Both the position numbers and the translations under genes were made by a program. Positions 22,914-36,072 of a stretch of 64,000 nucleotides of DNA are shown here, in pieces. The notes below the pieces were generated by a model. That model ran no database searches and had not been told where the DNA came from. It worked only from the letters and a program-made list of their open reading frames with translations. Location of the stretch: positions 60,032,228-60,096,227 of the forward strand of contig NC_088716.1 in NCBI RefSeq assembly GCF_963576615.1. The letters run 5' to 3'. Every line of letters starts with the position of its first letter. Position 1 is the stretch's first letter. This DNA is from Watersipora subatra. Taxonomy: Eukaryota > Bryozoa > Gymnolaemata > Cheilostomatida > Watersiporidae.

Positions 22914-23640
22914 TAAGGGTGGAAATTGGTCCTGCTTTTCTTTTTGAACCGTTTGGTCAACATCCATACTTGATCTCCTTTCACAATTTTTGGTTCCGTT
23001 TTGGGATCAGCTTTCCTGGTGTCACACTGCTGGTTACGAACAAATCTATGACCATTAGCCATCCTTTCGGAGGGTTTTGCTGTGTACTCGCTCTTCGAAT
23101 GTTTCTGATGTCTTGGCCTAATAATGAGATCATCTGGTAAGTTCAGTTCTCGCCCAAACATCATAACGTTGGCAGTTTCTTTGGTGAGTGAGTGCGGTGT
23201 AGCTCGTAATGATCGCAATATCTAAGGTAGTATCAGATCCCAATCGGTTTCACTTCTTGATAGCAACAGTGATCTGAGAGCATCCCCTAGGTCACGGTTG
23301 CCATGCTCCATCGTTTTATTGTCTTGTGGGTGATGGCTAGTGGTGTGGCTTTTGCTGACTTTCTACATGTTACACAGCTCATGCATGAGTTTCGATTCAA
23401 ACTGAGTTTCCATGTCACTGTGAATTCTATCAGGCAGCCCGAAATAAGCAAAAATCTTCTGATCTAATATGTCTGCGACTGTCTCAGCGCCCCACCGTCT
23501 CACTCTCTTAGTCCCATTCAATATGGTAATGGCATCTCGCCATCTGGTGAAGTGGATGAATAGAATCAAGATCATTTTATTTTCCTTTTGAGTTGTGGTA
23601 AGAAGTCCCACAAGGCTGATAGACACGACTTGCTAAGGCC
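22914..23640 (-). pseudogene. Gypsy G2 integrase
   Basis: The core (23626-23363) has HFTRWRDAITIL, ETVADILDQKIFAYFGLPDR and IHSDMETQFES, the last carrying the second catalytic Asp. Between it and the C-terminal piece lie out-of-frame remnants with the expected HGNRDLGDALRSLL-type text. The C-terminal piece (23218-22914) reads TPHSLTKETANVMMFGREL, NLPDDLI and GDQVWMLTKRFKK, the tail found in many Gypsy integrases. Confidence 0.85.
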
Positions 23641-23895
23641 TGCCAGCAAGTAATCTGTGCTGGTCCTGACTAGAAGGGTGTCGGCCGTTCTTTGATGCCT
23701 AACAGATTTTGCTTGCTATCACCATCCTACTGACATGCCTGGCTAGTACCATGCTAGTCATAACCGTTTGTAAGTTTTGTTTATTTCGGCATGTTGAATG
23801 TGCGCTTCTTGCGCGGTGAGGGCCCTCATGCTTGCTGGGCAAATGATTACCCAATCTGCTTGCTTGTTATGGGTTATTCTAATTTTCAAGATGAT

Positions 23896-25420
23896 CTACA
23901 CGACATAGTGCAACTGCTCCGTTAGATTTTTAAGTTTTTGGTTGAGGTCTCTATCCATTTCTTGACCTGACTCTAAGGATGCAATGATACGAGTCGTGCT
24001 GCTGCCAGCTTGCCGCTGTAAGGTAGATATCTTTTGGCTTACTATGTCTGTCAATTTAATTTGACTGGTAAGAGTTTCTTCTGTTGCACCCGGAGTCTCA
24101 CTATCTGTATGGAGTATGGTGTCGCAGCCCCGTTCTTGTAGTCTGGCCCTAGCAGTCCCTCCATCTATATTCTCAATATGTTTGCACTGTTTACATTCCA
24201 TATAATTTTGGCTGAACCCGTCAGTATTGCCATGTTTGTTGCTGGCCCAGTGTTGGAGCTTGAATCTGAATTCCGACGGTATTTTCAATCACCGAGTCTC
24301 TTGGTAAGCTGGCTCTTTTCTCTGGTATAATCACTGTAGTGAAGCATGGTCAGTACACAATATGAAGTGCTTCCCGTACAATTATGGTCTGAAATGCTTC
24401 ACCGTGAGGCGTGAGCACCAATCCGAAGAGTTCTATTCTTGTGCTGCACGAGTTCCTCTCGCTACTTGAGAGGGTCTTGAAGTAATAAGGGTTTGGTCTC
24501 TCTTTTTCTTGTTGAACGTGCAAGAGCAGGGCTCCAACTTCATCCAGGTTAGCATCTTTATCCAGTATATATTGCTTAGCTGGGTCTGAGTAGGCTAATA
24601 CCGCTGCTTCGAGTTAAAATTCCATCAGCTTTTGAAAGGTGTTCTGCTCCATTTTACCCCATTCAAATTGAGCCCCTCTTGCTGTCAGGCAATTTAGCGG
24701 TTGGGCTACCACGGCGTAATCAGGGTAAAAACGATGATAATAACCCAGAAATCCAGGAAATGTGCGCAGTTCTGTCTGGCAAGTGGGAGTTGCCCACTCT
24801 TTTACAACCTTGATTTTGTCTGGGTCTGTTTTGACCCCTGGTGGCTAACCATATGTTTTAGGTGCTTGTTTTCTCTTTGCAGCAACTTGCATTTGCTGGG
24901 CTTGAGCTTCAAGTTAGCTTATTTGAGCCTTTCTAGTACAGTGGCCAATTTATCTAGGTGAGTGTCAAAGTCCTTTGCGAAGATTACGACGTCGTCAAGG
25001 TATAGTAGTAGCCAATTCCTTGTAAGACCGTGTTGAAATTTTTCCATCAGTCATTCGAATGTAGACGGCGCTAACTTGAGTTCAAATAGCAAGTGTTTTG
25101 TTTTCAATAGTCTGCTTATTGTTGCAAGGGCTGCCTTGTCATTAGCATCTTTGCTCATCTTGATCTGACAGTGCTCGAATATAAGGTACAATATAAAGAA
25201 GTAGATGCTACCTGACAGTGAATCCAGGTTGTCATATATGCGTGGTAATGAATACGCATCTCTCCTGGTAACTGCAATGAGTTTCTTGTAATCGGATACA
25301 TAGCCTCCAAGAGTTGTCTTTTTTTTCACTAGTTCTTATCGGTTTGTTCTAATCAGGCGGGTTCGTGCAACGCAGCCTGGTTCTACCAGGCTGCGTTGCA
25401 CCAATCCCTGTACTTGCCGT
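23896..25420 (-). pseudogene. Gypsy G2 reverse transcriptase and RNase H
   Basis: Minus-strand pieces in order: KKKTTLGGYVSDYKKLIAVT, then RRDAYSLPRIYDNLDSLSGS, a polymerase active site YLDDVVIFAKDF near 24990 in a different frame, RNase H text including a TDHASL block near 24350, and HWASNKHGNTDGFSQNYMEC with CKQC, which usually ends RNase H and starts the spacer before integrase. The spacer (24170-23896) is helical and charged. Several stops are present. Confidence 0.75.
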
Positions 25421-26350
25421 TCAATCTCTTGATCTTTTTCTATCCCTAGTTGTCAAGGCGCCTGTTTGTAAGGCTGAGTTCCTTGCAGAAATGGGATTCC
25501 GTGTGTGACTAGCTCAGTCACCTCAAAGTCATCTTCTCCTGTGCTAAACAAAGCTGCATACTTTGTAATCAGCTGTGTAAGCTTATTGAGTTGTTCTGCA
25601 TTTGTGCAGTTTTTGAATGCTTGTTTCAGCAGTGGTTGCATGTGTTTAGGAATATGTGGCTCACTGCCAATGGAGTGTTGAATTTGGTGGACTTCCGTGG
25701 TTGGGCAGAGGTTTGGTGTAATGTTAGTGATACTCTGTTGCTCCTCTAGACTTGTGAATAGCCCGACGCTTGTGCCTGGTCAGATGTCGATGGGCGTTGA
25801 GTGTGGGCTGGTACACCGTACTAGCGTTTTGTTGATTGTTTCCTGAAAATTTTACTAGTGTAGAGACAATTCTCAATCTGAGATCCTTGTCACTAAAGTG
25901 CTCCACGAGTTCAACTTGTGTGGCTGTTTCAGTGATGAGACGGCATTCAAGTTGGCATTCAGAGTTAGCTAGAGTACTTGTGAGCCGTGTCACTTGTATC
26001 TTTGAGCAAACTGGTTCATCGCGCTTTGTTGTACCAGTGAGGAGATATTCTTCCAGCTTGATCATGCCTTTCTCTATAAAAATCTGTCATTGGAAATCTT
26101 TGAGAAATTTTGTACTAATTATGGCGTTTTCTGCAATGTTTGCAACTCGGAAAGAAACTTGTGCCGGTGCGCTGCGTATTCGACATTGTAGAGTGATTGT
26201 TTCATAGAGCAGGAGGCTGCTGCTATTCGCCATTGAAGCTGTGGTTCCTTCTGCATCGAGTCTGTCCTTTAATCTGAAGGGTAAGCGGTCAAAAGCTCAT
26301 TTCATTAAGATGTTGTCACTGGCTCTGGTATCGAGTAGATAGTGGATAGA
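25421..26350 (-). pseudogene. Gypsy G2 protease and protease-RT linker
   Basis: The linker frame (25641-25453) has LITKYAALFSTGEDDFEVTE and THGIPFLQGTQPYKQAP, the segment that commonly precedes Gypsy reverse transcriptase. The upstream frame (26065-25724) is consistent with the region after protease. A degenerate protease motif (LLDTRASDN-like, near 26330-26300) sits just downstream of the MITE junction. Confidence 0.65.
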
Positions 26351-26465
26351 TTTTCTACTTTTGATCTGGCCAGGTACATATAGACAACGTCTATGGGCTA
26401 AGCTTTTGGCTTCTGGGCTCGGTATAGGTATGTCCTTTTTGCAGGATAGATTAAATTGGAATCAT

Positions 26466-27487
26466 TAGAGTTGCCTTGATTTTGGCATCAGAATCAGTAT
26501 CGGTGCCGATATGGGTGTTAGGTATCTGAATTGGTATCGGCCGATCTTTTCTTAAAAAACCTGAAACTTCATATACTTTTTACAGATCAACTATTTAGCA
26601 AAAAATGGTATTTCAGTCTGCTACACTAATAAAACTCATCAGCTGCAAGTTCCTTACCTAATGAAATCCGGGCCTTCCACACAATTTATTTCATGTCTAT
26701 TGCCTGATCAATATCAACACAGCTGAGGAACATTGTTGCTTTAGTCAGAACGTAATCACAAAGTGTGGTATTTCCGCAATTACAGCGATAGGATTTATTG
26801 CAGCTAATCACGAACAAGATAACAAAATGGGAAACAAGAATGCAGTGTAATATTTCTATGTACTAGCATTAAGAAAGTAATTTAAGCAGTCAATGCATAA
26901 ATTTATATATCACTTTCTTGATCCTGACGATACAATGTATCATTTGTATCGTACAAAATACGGTAACCCCAATAACTTATCGGTATTTAGCCTGTCCTCC
27001 ATCATCTGTGGCAAGTGAGTTTCTCTTCAGTACAACTGGCTACATTTATAGTGATAGAAGAAAAAGATTCTTACTGAGAAAATTGAATCACTAATAGTAA
27101 TTAAAAACCACATTGAGTTGCTCTAAACTTGTACAGGTACAGCAGTTTGTTCAGCAATAAAAGAGAGACTTTTTTATCACAGAGAGAGCTGTACCACTAA
27201 CAGTAATTACCTTTATTAATTACAAATTGCATGTACAAGAAACACGGACTGTTCTGTTACTGCTCGCACAGTATGTCAGTATGTGAATATATTTGTTTTT
27301 AATAAATACAAAACAAATAATTACATTAATATTTATATTTTCTTTGCATTATATTTGTATTTGCATAATAAAATGAACAATTATTTATGCAACACAAAAT
27401 ATCTGAATCGGACTATTTTTCAATAAGAATCGGTATATCGGATCGGTATCTGAATCGGCTATTGAATTTAGAATTGGAGCATCTCTA
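26466..27487. mobile_element. 1.0-kb hAT-type MITE inside Gypsy G2
   Basis: The ends are inverted: TAGAGTTGCCTTGATT at the left, and the right end, reverse-complemented, TAGAGATGCTCCAATT. Both continue into repeated GATACCGAT/ATCGGTATC-type text. The flanking 8-mers are GGAATCAT and GTTGTCAT (5 of 8 matching), a possibly eroded hAT-size duplication. The interior is AT-rich and non-coding. It interrupts G2 between gag and protease and so is younger than G2. Confidence 0.7.
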
Positions 27488-27489
27488 GT

Positions 27490-28510
27490 TGTCATGCCTC
27501 ATGTTGAGTAGGTCTGGTTCCGGTGGTCGTCGCTAGTCCATGCCGAGTAGAACCAGTTACTGGGCCGGACAGATGGCGTTTTCCGACAGCTGCTTGTTGG
27601 TCTACGCTAATGTTGCCCTTAGTTTTTGGCAGCTTTTTTCCAATGTCTGGTCTTACCACAGTAGAAGCATGTTCTGATCGTGTGAGTGGCTTCTTTGGTA
27701 GGTTTGTTAGTTTGTGTTATCAAGTCACCTCGATTGGTAATAGGAGTCTCCAAGCTTTTTAGGATCATGTCTAGTTTGTCCGGTGAAGTCGTTTAGACTT
27801 GTTTGAACAATGGCTCTGGATCAACTACTGTGTTCACCCCAGTTGCAGAAATTCATTTGCTACCTGTACGACATCTGTTATAGTGTGGTGATTCATAGTA
27901 AGTAGGTGTTCCTGTAGGCTTGTATGGTTTAGTCATTTCTGGAACTTCCACTGCGGTCTGAGTTCAGTAAGTTTCATCCATTTTGGGGTATGCGATATTG
28001 ACTAGTCTATTGATTTCAGTTTCGGAGTCATGCAGGTTCCGCTTAGGAGTGCACCTGACTTGATCTAGACAGTTTCTGGCTTGAGGGGGGCTGTCATGCC
28101 ATACCACCCCTGCAAGCTGCTATAGATCTCTGATGGTGTCTCCCTCTCCCAGATTCGGTTGTTGGTCCCTCTAAACAAGCTCGAAGATGGGATGTGCTTT
28201 CTTTGTCACTCCAAAGGTTAGCTTTTGCTACATCATTAAATTGAAAAATGAATAGCTCTACATCAGTGGTACCACTGAAGTAAGGGGGATTGAATTTGGG
28301 TTTTTCGGTATTCATTTCTGCTAGTCTGGATAATAGCTTCTCTATTTGGCTAAGGTCATTTTCCTTCTGCATTTTTGGGGTGCAGAACCTGGGTGATTCG
28401 GCTTGCTGCTTTCTCTCCTCAATCTCTTCATTCAATCATTGTAGTTTGTTTGGCGTATGTGCCGTCATCCTTCTTTTTCTACCTTCTCATCTTGGATCTC
28501 ACAGCTGCAA
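27490..28510 (-). pseudogene. Gypsy G2 gag
   Basis: The 113-codon frame (28435-28094) has KPKFNPPYFSGTTDVELFIF and QFNDVAKANLWSDKESTSHL followed by RACLEGPTTES, a capsid N-terminal region like that of other Gypsy elements. Downstream remnants in other frames include RCTPKRNLHDSETEINRLVN-type text and a PHTKMDETY-like block. The reading frame is lost at about 28130. Confidence 0.75.
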
Positions 28511-28513
28511 CCA
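28498..28513 (-). promoter_or_regulatory. Primer-binding site of Gypsy G2
   Basis: TGGTTGCAGCTGTGAG lies one base after the LTR end on the minus strand, the same spacing as TGGTGGCAG in Gypsy G3. Confidence 0.55.
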
Positions 28514-28514
28514 G

Positions 28515-29165
28515 TGAAGTGGATTTAGGTTAGTAGGCTGAGAGGGAGGTTTTCTGATCCTTGACCTTCTGTTTTAAGGGCTCGTAACACCTAACTTGTT
28601 GCTGCTTTTGGTAAGGGAAAATATCACTTTCTTTGGGTTCTGACAAACGGAAATGACCAGAGAGATACAACTATCCTCCTTGTTCACTGTTATCCTAGTA
28701 CAACCTAAAATGCTGGTGCAATCTGAGAGATTGTCAGCCTAGTTGCTTTTTGGAGATGATGCTTGCTGGTGCACTGTGTTGCTGGTGCAGTCTGAGAGAT
28801 TAACAGCCTAACTGTTAATTTAAGATGAAGCTTGCTGGTGGACTTGTGCTTGCTGGTGCAATGTGTGTGCTGATGCAATGCAGGTGAAGTCGACTTAGTT
28901 GATGCTTGTAAAAATATCTAGTGAAGGTTGCAGTGTGTCTTGTATTGTGCACAAGAATAAACCTATCTATTAATACAGGTAAGATATTTATATTTTAGAG
29001 GGTGGCCTTAGCAAGTTCCACCAGATTAAAGAGAGTTGCTAAGGACATGAAAGTTTGTAATAAAAAAGGCTCCACCCTCAACACATGATTAGATAATGGC
29101 TAAACATATAATGACAACAGAAACAAAAAATAATTATGGATATGTATATTTGATTATTTGTATCA
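28515..29165 (-). mobile_element. 5' LTR of Gypsy G2
   Basis: 651 bp with TG...CA ends; on the minus strand it starts TGATACAAAT and ends CCACTTCA. It aligns with the solo LTR at 6841-7427. It contains short tandem phrases of TGCTTGCTGGTGCA (four degenerate copies between about 28750 and 28870). Confidence 0.75.
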
Positions 29166-32100
29166 CTGCACATCAAAGTGACATGTAGTTACTGCCCATT
29201 TTTGGTCAAACCTTTTCACATCGTTTGTCGTTTCAACAGACGTTTGTAGTTATGGCAGTTGAATAGATGGTGGTTTACATATTCATCGCACATCGCATGT
29301 GAGGTTTAGTTTGTAAAGGTATTTATACTAACTAGTGTGTCCTGCTAAAATACCCCTCAATAAGACTGTCTCTTCTATCTAGTTGAAGAGGGTAAAAATT
29401 GTTTACATGGCTTATCAATAACATGCATGACTATGTAGAGTATAACAATAAAATGAACTGGACTGAAATCGTTATGTGATTATAACCTTGCAGATGAACC
29501 TCTTGCTTATCTTGATATAGTGTAGAAGAGGCATGTAGTTATTGCCCATTTCTGGTCAGACCCTTACACATCATTTGTCGCATCAGCAAAAGTTTGTAGT
29601 TATGGCAGTTAAATAAATAGTGGTGAACATATCACCATCTCAGCATCTCGGACTGTATGTAAGGTTGTCATGGGGGAATGTGGATAAATTATGTTATGCA
29701 TAACTAATCTGAATCCACACACAACATCAGTGTTGAGTTTGCTTTGTGATTTTGTTCTATTTTGTCTATGTTCAGTTTGTGTACTTTTGCTTAGGTTGTA
29801 AAAACTAATTTGATTATTACTGGTTCAGGTACAAGTGAAGGTGGTGAGCTATTGTAAACAATACTGATATTTACCAGTAACAGGTACTTCTCTATTTTAA
29901 AAACCCAGCAATTAAAATACACAACTAACAAAAATCTGAACAATAATATTAATGACAAAAGGTTAAAATAGCCTATAAAAGCCACACCCTTACTTGAAAG
30001 GTTGTCCATGTTTGCTTGCTCAGTCCGTACGGCTGCGAGTTTCAACAGTCAAACGCGAGTCACAGCAGTCCTTATATATGGAGTTTAGATAGGGAAGTAG
30101 AAGAAAATCAGCTGGTGATAGAGAAGGAGGCTCCATAGGTAGGGAAATTTATAAGCTTCAGAGGCAGAGGGGAGAGAGAGGGAGACTCCAGAGACAGAGG
30201 AATGCACATCAGCAGGCAGAGGGAGCCTCAGCAGGCAAAGGGAGCCTCAGCAGGTCCTTGAGAAAAAAATGGAGATTTCACTTTTAGCCCGTGAGAAGGT
30301 GTTTAGACGCTCAGGTTCTGTTCTTTATGTTGTAAAAGGTGAGCAATTGAGTGAACTTGTCTTAAGTACTTCATGAGAGTTTAATGATTGTTAATGATGA
30401 CTAACTCCAATTGTCTTGGTCGTGTCTGGTACTGGTCTGACTTCTTTTAATGGTTTTCTGGCTTGTCAATTGATGTCCTTGCCTCAAGGGTTACTTCCAC
30501 AGGAGGTTTCTCAGCTGCCTGTACATGAATATATGATGACAGTCTTTGTTGTTGGTCCTCTAATGTATTAGGTGTCATGTTCATTGTAATATTGCATATG
30601 TCTCCGGTGTTTAGTTGCTTCTCCATTGTGCTATCTGCTTTTGCCAATATTTTTATATGACAATGTTTAGTTTGCTTTAGTTTTTTTGGTTAGTTTTAGT
30701 TAGGTTTAGTTATTTCTGCTAATTATTATGTTTTGCTAAAATATCCCTAAGTCAGGCTGTGTTTCCTGTCTAGCTGAAGAAGGTAAAGATTTTTTTAAAT
30801 GGCCTATATTCATAGATTCCAATCTAAAGAACTCCACTAGGTAGAACATTTAACAAAAAGTTATTTCAAGAAATCTATAGTCTGCAAACAACTCAAAGCC
30901 GATTCATCTCATAAACGGACGAAACGTCAAAAATGCTCGGCAGGAACTATTGGTCTCTATGGCCAGTAGTACATGTGGAGGTTAAGGCATCCGCTTATGA
31001 TCGAACAGTAATCCACCTATTGTTATGGCAGTTGTTTCATATCATCAAGCATGCCCCTGGTGTAAATAGCAAATAGTAATAGTGACAAGACACTCCTTTG
31101 TGGAAGGCCCAAATGATAGGGTTTCGGGCCTAATGGGAGTGAATTAATCTTTACTTGGATTTTTCTGTTTTAGAGAAAATTTAAAATTAATCTGAAAAAG
31201 CTGCGATGGTTTTTTATTCAAATAAGCGTTTTACTAAAACCGAGGCTCATAACTCACAAATTTGCTAATACAGTGTAGCAGTGTAACAGTGTACAGTGTG
31301 TCATAATGTTTTTATGTACTTATTGCAGTTTTTTCATCCCGAAGCAAGAGCTGGACAAGATCCGTTATTTCAATCCGAGTCACTAGCACTCAGAGTTTGC
31401 TCATTCATCAACTAATGGCAGCCTTTTTGAATTTTAACAACTGGCCAGGCAAAGGATTTGTAACTAATCGTTGCCACATTCTCACATCGTGACACCCTTT
31501 GTCACATTCATTTATTATTAATGAAAGTCTGACAGTTTAGACCGGAATTTTACTAGAACCTTCCATGCTAATTTACCAAGATAAAGTTTCATATTAAACT
31601 ACCAGCTGTGCCGTAATTGGCATAAACAAGCCAAAGCTGTTTTAATTTTGGAGCTAGAGTTTAAACATTTTGCTATAACAGCCTTCACAGTTGGATGTTA
31701 TACATGTAGCTTTTAAGTAGTATCATTTCCATTTTGCTGAGATCAGAATGAAAATTCGCAGGGCAAAATGATGTTGCGAACAGGGCAATATTATAAAGTG
31801 ATCGATGCTATCACGCACACCATGCTCTATTGGTTTTAGTAGAGAACAGTGAATTGAATTCAGCCCTTCTATTGAGCCCAGCGGATTGTTCTATAGAAAC
31901 TGTTGGCTTTGGCAGAAAACAATGAGTTCGTTTCAGCCACTTAGTAATTAATGCAACAGGTTGTATTATAAGGTTCGTTAGGCTCGGTGCCTTTTGTTGG
32001 CTTACAAATTGGACAGCGGGAGAGCAAAACAGTATGCTCAGGAGTGAGAGTTATCTTTTCTTTCCCTCTTGTTACCATGTTAACAGAAATGTTTGCAGAA

Positions 32101-33083
32101 GTTGCTACAGTTCTTTGATAAAACTTAAAGACGTGTAATTTCTGATGCATATCCCAAGTTGTTCATAGATTAATCCAATCCATCACTCTCAAAGAAAATT
32201 TATTCTTGTTTTTACAACTGTTGCATAGTTACATGTTTGTTCAAGCTATAGCATCTACAAAAATCCATGAATTAAATGTCTTTTGAAGCACTTCAAATTT
32301 TAGTGTTATGTACATTTGCTAATATACATGTATGTACAATATTTTATTAGCCTTGTTTCTAAAATCTGTTAATTTGTATCTTTAGTTAAGATTTACTTTC
32401 TCTTACAATTTTTGATACAATATTTTTATCGCTTTGATTGATCTGCTGTCAAATCTTTAGCGCAATATAATTTATAATTATTTTCAAATAGTTACAAAAA
32501 CCAATTGCTTGTCAAACATAAAAATAACCTGCGTGTATTATGTATTAGAAGCTGCACAACTCCTAATTTGGACTAGAAAACAGCCGAACGATGATGAAGA
32601 TAAGCGTATATAACATACCATGACGTAAATAACATATTGTAAGGTAAACTAGAACACATAAAAACATTCAATTGCATTGCTATCTTTAAGAACTGTCATT
32701 TTCAGATAAACAGACCAGAAGCACTTGTATATCTGTGTTGTTTAAACTGAGCAGTAATACATTCTGAGGGCACAACAACAGTTACTCTGAAGTATTTTGT
32801 AAATAAAGGCGTGTGAACAAAACATGCTAACCACTAAAGACTCCTTATTTTAATTTGATGGAGTTTTGATGTGATGTTTTCATGTGAGTTGAACCATTTT
32901 ATAAAACATGTACGTCTCATGTGAGTTGAATTGTTAAACTTTGAATCAGTAAATGATTAATAGTTAGAGAATATCTGCCAGTCATTTGTGAGACTCAACC
33001 TTGTACTGTAGCCATTGAACCATTGGGCTGTGAATTACTCGACTAAAAGCTAAAATGTTTAATGCAATGTATCAAGGAATATT
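29166..33083. other. No recognised gene; local duplicated segments
   Basis: A block of about 130 bp at 29179-29307 recurs at 29529-29665 (shared GTAGTTATGGCAGTT and TTTGTCG phrases). A second block of about 75 bp at 29338-29415 recurs at 30731-30806 (GCTAAAATAYCCCT, GAAGARGGTAAA). A purine-rich stretch at 30170-30255 contains tandem CAGCAGGCARAGGGAGCCT units. The few open frames (29791-30045, 30447-30647, 31941-32150, minus) show no family I recognise. Confidence 0.55.
30200..30256 (+). repeat. Short tandem repeat, 19-bp unit
   Basis: About two and a half copies of CAGCAGGCARAGGGAGCCT in a GA-rich tract. Confidence 0.7.
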
Positions 33084-34348
33084 CCGACGACCAAACATGA
33101 GCGAAGCGATTGTTTGGGAGCTTTATGATACATGCATATGTGCACACAACTCCCGAAAAGATTATCCGTCATCGGCCGTCACCAAATCCTTGTACCGAAA
33201 TCCAATCAAAAAATTTAACCATTTTCGTGTAGAGTCGTTAAGTATAATAATGATACAAAACGCATATAAAAATATTTGAATGTTACCAAGTCTTTGAAAG
33301 GTTGACGCAATATCCTATAACTAACCCATCTGATCAGATTATACATAAATAGACAGATTAATTTAGCCTAAAATTACCATAAAAACTTAACAAGGCTTTT
33401 AAAATCAAAATTAAGACCGGCGAATGAAACGCTGATAAGGCCGTGCGACAGAGAGTAGAACCATTAAGTCGTGCGCATTTCACGAAAAAAACATGCACAT
33501 TTCACCAGTCTATGGCATTGTCTAATTGCTGAAGGCTTCTGTAATTAACGTAGAAGTACTGAAAAGTAATCATTTCTTTTTTGCCGATTCAACCTGACTC
33601 TGACATTTTGGACACTTATAATGAGTACTTTGGTATTCCAACTGATGTCCAAAGCAGAGAAATGATTCTTATAAGATTATTACAATATTTAATTGTAAGA
33701 ATATTTATTCGATTTTATACGATAATTATAAGATTTAGTTATAAGAATAATCATTCGAATTTACAAGATCAAAGTATATAGTGACCGATGGTGTGCAATA
33801 TGTTACTGTTATTGTTTTTCTAAATATTTTGTTGATGATACTGTGGCTTTGCCCAATATTTGGCAATATCTGGTTTTTAATATCTGCACAATTAAGTAAT
33901 AGGCCTACATTTTCTTATAGATATACATCTATTTCTATGACAACTAGCTAAAATCTGTTTAGACGTTTATAATTCAGCATAATCTTTTAGATATATATAC
34001 AGAAATCTAGATAAATATCACAACTTCTTGATATTGGTTGCTATGACCAATGATATACAGCCCCCAGCCTGTGTATATTACACAGCAGCTTGCCATTTTA
34101 CTTCTAATACTGCATTTCTTCTATTGCAGGGAAAAGATATAAAAATATAATCTTTTCTTTTCATTATTGCTGTTTGTTGTACATAATAACACCCAGTACA
34201 TTACAGCTACCATTGCAGCTACCATTGCTGTTCTCCTATTGCGCTGCAGTGCCATTTGACTGCTAATATTTCATTTCTCAACAGGCAGTACCTTTTATTT
34301 TTTCATTATCACTTTGGTCGTGGGCTGTATGGCAGGGGAGTTTCTAGT
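33084..34348 (+). mobile_element. Helentron-like Helitron, family B (copy 3)
   Basis: The left end CCGACGACCAAACATGAGCG and right end TTTGGTCGTGGGCTGTATGGCAG then GGGAGTTTCTAGT match copies 1 and 2. The subterminal stem CCAAACA/TGTTTGG is intact here. The interior keeps only part of the family sequence and no replicase remnant. It contains a unique insert of about 110 bp at 33556-33666. Confidence 0.8.
33570..33666 (+). other. Possible captured gene fragment inside Helentron copy 3
   Basis: This stretch, absent from Helentron copies 1 and 2 at the same point, is open on the plus strand and reads PIQPDSDILDTYNEYFGIP followed by TDVQSREMI, a composition unlike the AT-rich surroundings. A pyrimidine tract (TTTCTTTTTTGCC) precedes it. 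Helitrons are known to pick up gene fragments; this is inference from one copy. Confidence 0.35.
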
Positions 34349-35411
34349 AGTTGAAATATCCATAAGAAAAAGAACTTTTCTTTTAAACGTAAACATGCTA
34401 TTTATTGATACAAATTTATGCAACTTCTTAATGAATTGAAGAAACAGATTTCATTTTCCATTATGTAAAACTTTGGCAAGTGTGTCTAGTTTTACTGAGT
34501 GCTTAATATTGATACCTTACAGAGCTGCCTTCTGGCAAGTAGAATTTTCTGTAGTGCTAGGTAATGAATGTTGTAGTTTATTTACACTGTGTAGACTCAT
34601 GAAAACCAAAGAAGTGTAGTAAATTCTTTTAGGGTCATGGCTGATAATATAACTTGTTTTGGCTAAGCCATTTTCTACTTGAGTCAAACTAGAAGTTACC
34701 CTTTATTGAATATTCACATTTCAGTGCTTTGAAGCAGTTTGTGCTTCTAGTATTTGTATGAGTAAAGTTCTTCTACCTCAACAAATTAAAAACAATTTGC
34801 CATAATGATATGTTAAAGCAAAACCAGTTGCCCGGATCAAAACTCTTGTCAGTATAATGCTGTTTATTGTTAGAACTATTTGCTTTTTACAAAACAGTGT
34901 TAAAATTTGCTTAAGACGATAAAATTGTACTATCTTAGGCTAGTTTATATGGTTAGCATAATTATATTATAAACATTTAACAAATGCCATACTATTCAAT
35001 GTTTTGTCTCAAAGTGTACGCAGTAGCGGAATAAGAGGTCAGTTGGGTAATAAGAACTTTAGGGTAATAATTTTATTTTTTCTTATATTACTAGTCGAAT
35101 GTCCAGCATTGCACGGTTATTAGAAACAGCATATAAACATTGGCAGGTAATGTAGTCGCTATTGGTTGATTTGAGTAAGTTAGTATACATATGGCTAAAC
35201 TTACTAATAAGAGCCGTGAGAGCAAGCTTCATTGATGTTGCGCGTAACACAGAGTCGCCCTGCGTACTCTAACCCTGATAATGACTATCTGCCCAATAAA
35301 TCTATTATATCCCATGTAGCTTAATAGGTTGGCTTGTCACCTTGTCAACTGGAGGTTCTGAAATCTTCTGGGATATGGATTGTTCATTGCTAGATTTAAA
35401 TTGCTATACCT

Positions 35412-35463
<52 letters not shown>

Positions 35464-36072
35464 GGACATACGGTATACAAAAAACAAACACTGAGGTTTA
35501 TATCTATATAGATGTAACTATGCAGTTGTTTGCGTATAAGTAAGCAAAAAAATAAAATGATATTTGGACCGCATTTAAATAAGAAATTCAATAATCCAAG
35601 TTTATACAATAATTATAAACTATAGCTAAATCTATCCTACGGAACACTAGAGCCTTTTTGAGAAAATGACTATTACTTCTGCTAGTTTCACTACAATTTA
35701 GATAACTTCTAATCCATATATGATGACGTTAATGCTTAGGTAATTTTACTGTGTTTAGTTGCAAGTATATTCGCACATCTAACTCCTTCCCACAGAAATG
35801 AAAAAGTTGATGAACTGTTCTCCTGTGACCTCCATATTAAAAACATTGCATTCAACAGATTTGATGTATCCCAGTGTATATATAGATACATTAAGAAATA
35901 ATGTACCAACTCAAGACAATAACACCATCTTTTTTTGTCTCAACGTGTACACAAATAGTTCCAACCTTTTTGAAATTTGTATGATCTGCTGTTAATTAAA
36001 AAATGCTGTTAAAGTCATCTGGGCACACAAATGTTGCAGAAGACACTCAACCAATGTGGTTTTCGGTTAGCG
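34349..36072. other. No recognised gene
   Basis: AT-rich sequence with short frames only. It contains the (TA)n microsatellite listed separately. Confidence 0.5.
35416..35460. repeat. (TA)n microsatellite
   Basis: About 22 TA units, flanked on both sides by the phrase TACCTGGACATA. Confidence 0.9.

Larger units (their letters stand above)
22914..29165 (-). mobile_element. Gypsy LTR retrotransposon G2, 3'-truncated
   Basis: On the minus strand: LTR (29165-28515), primer-binding site, gag, protease, reverse transcriptase, RNase H, spacer, integrase. The 3' end stops at foldback copy 2 (22913). A 1-kb MITE (26466-27487) interrupts the gag-protease region. The coding region is broken by many frame changes. 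Confidence 0.85.

Noticed and set aside
35337-35609. 90-codon minus frame with a Tyr-Ile run
   Set aside because: It reads through the (TA)n microsatellite; the periodic residues are an artefact.
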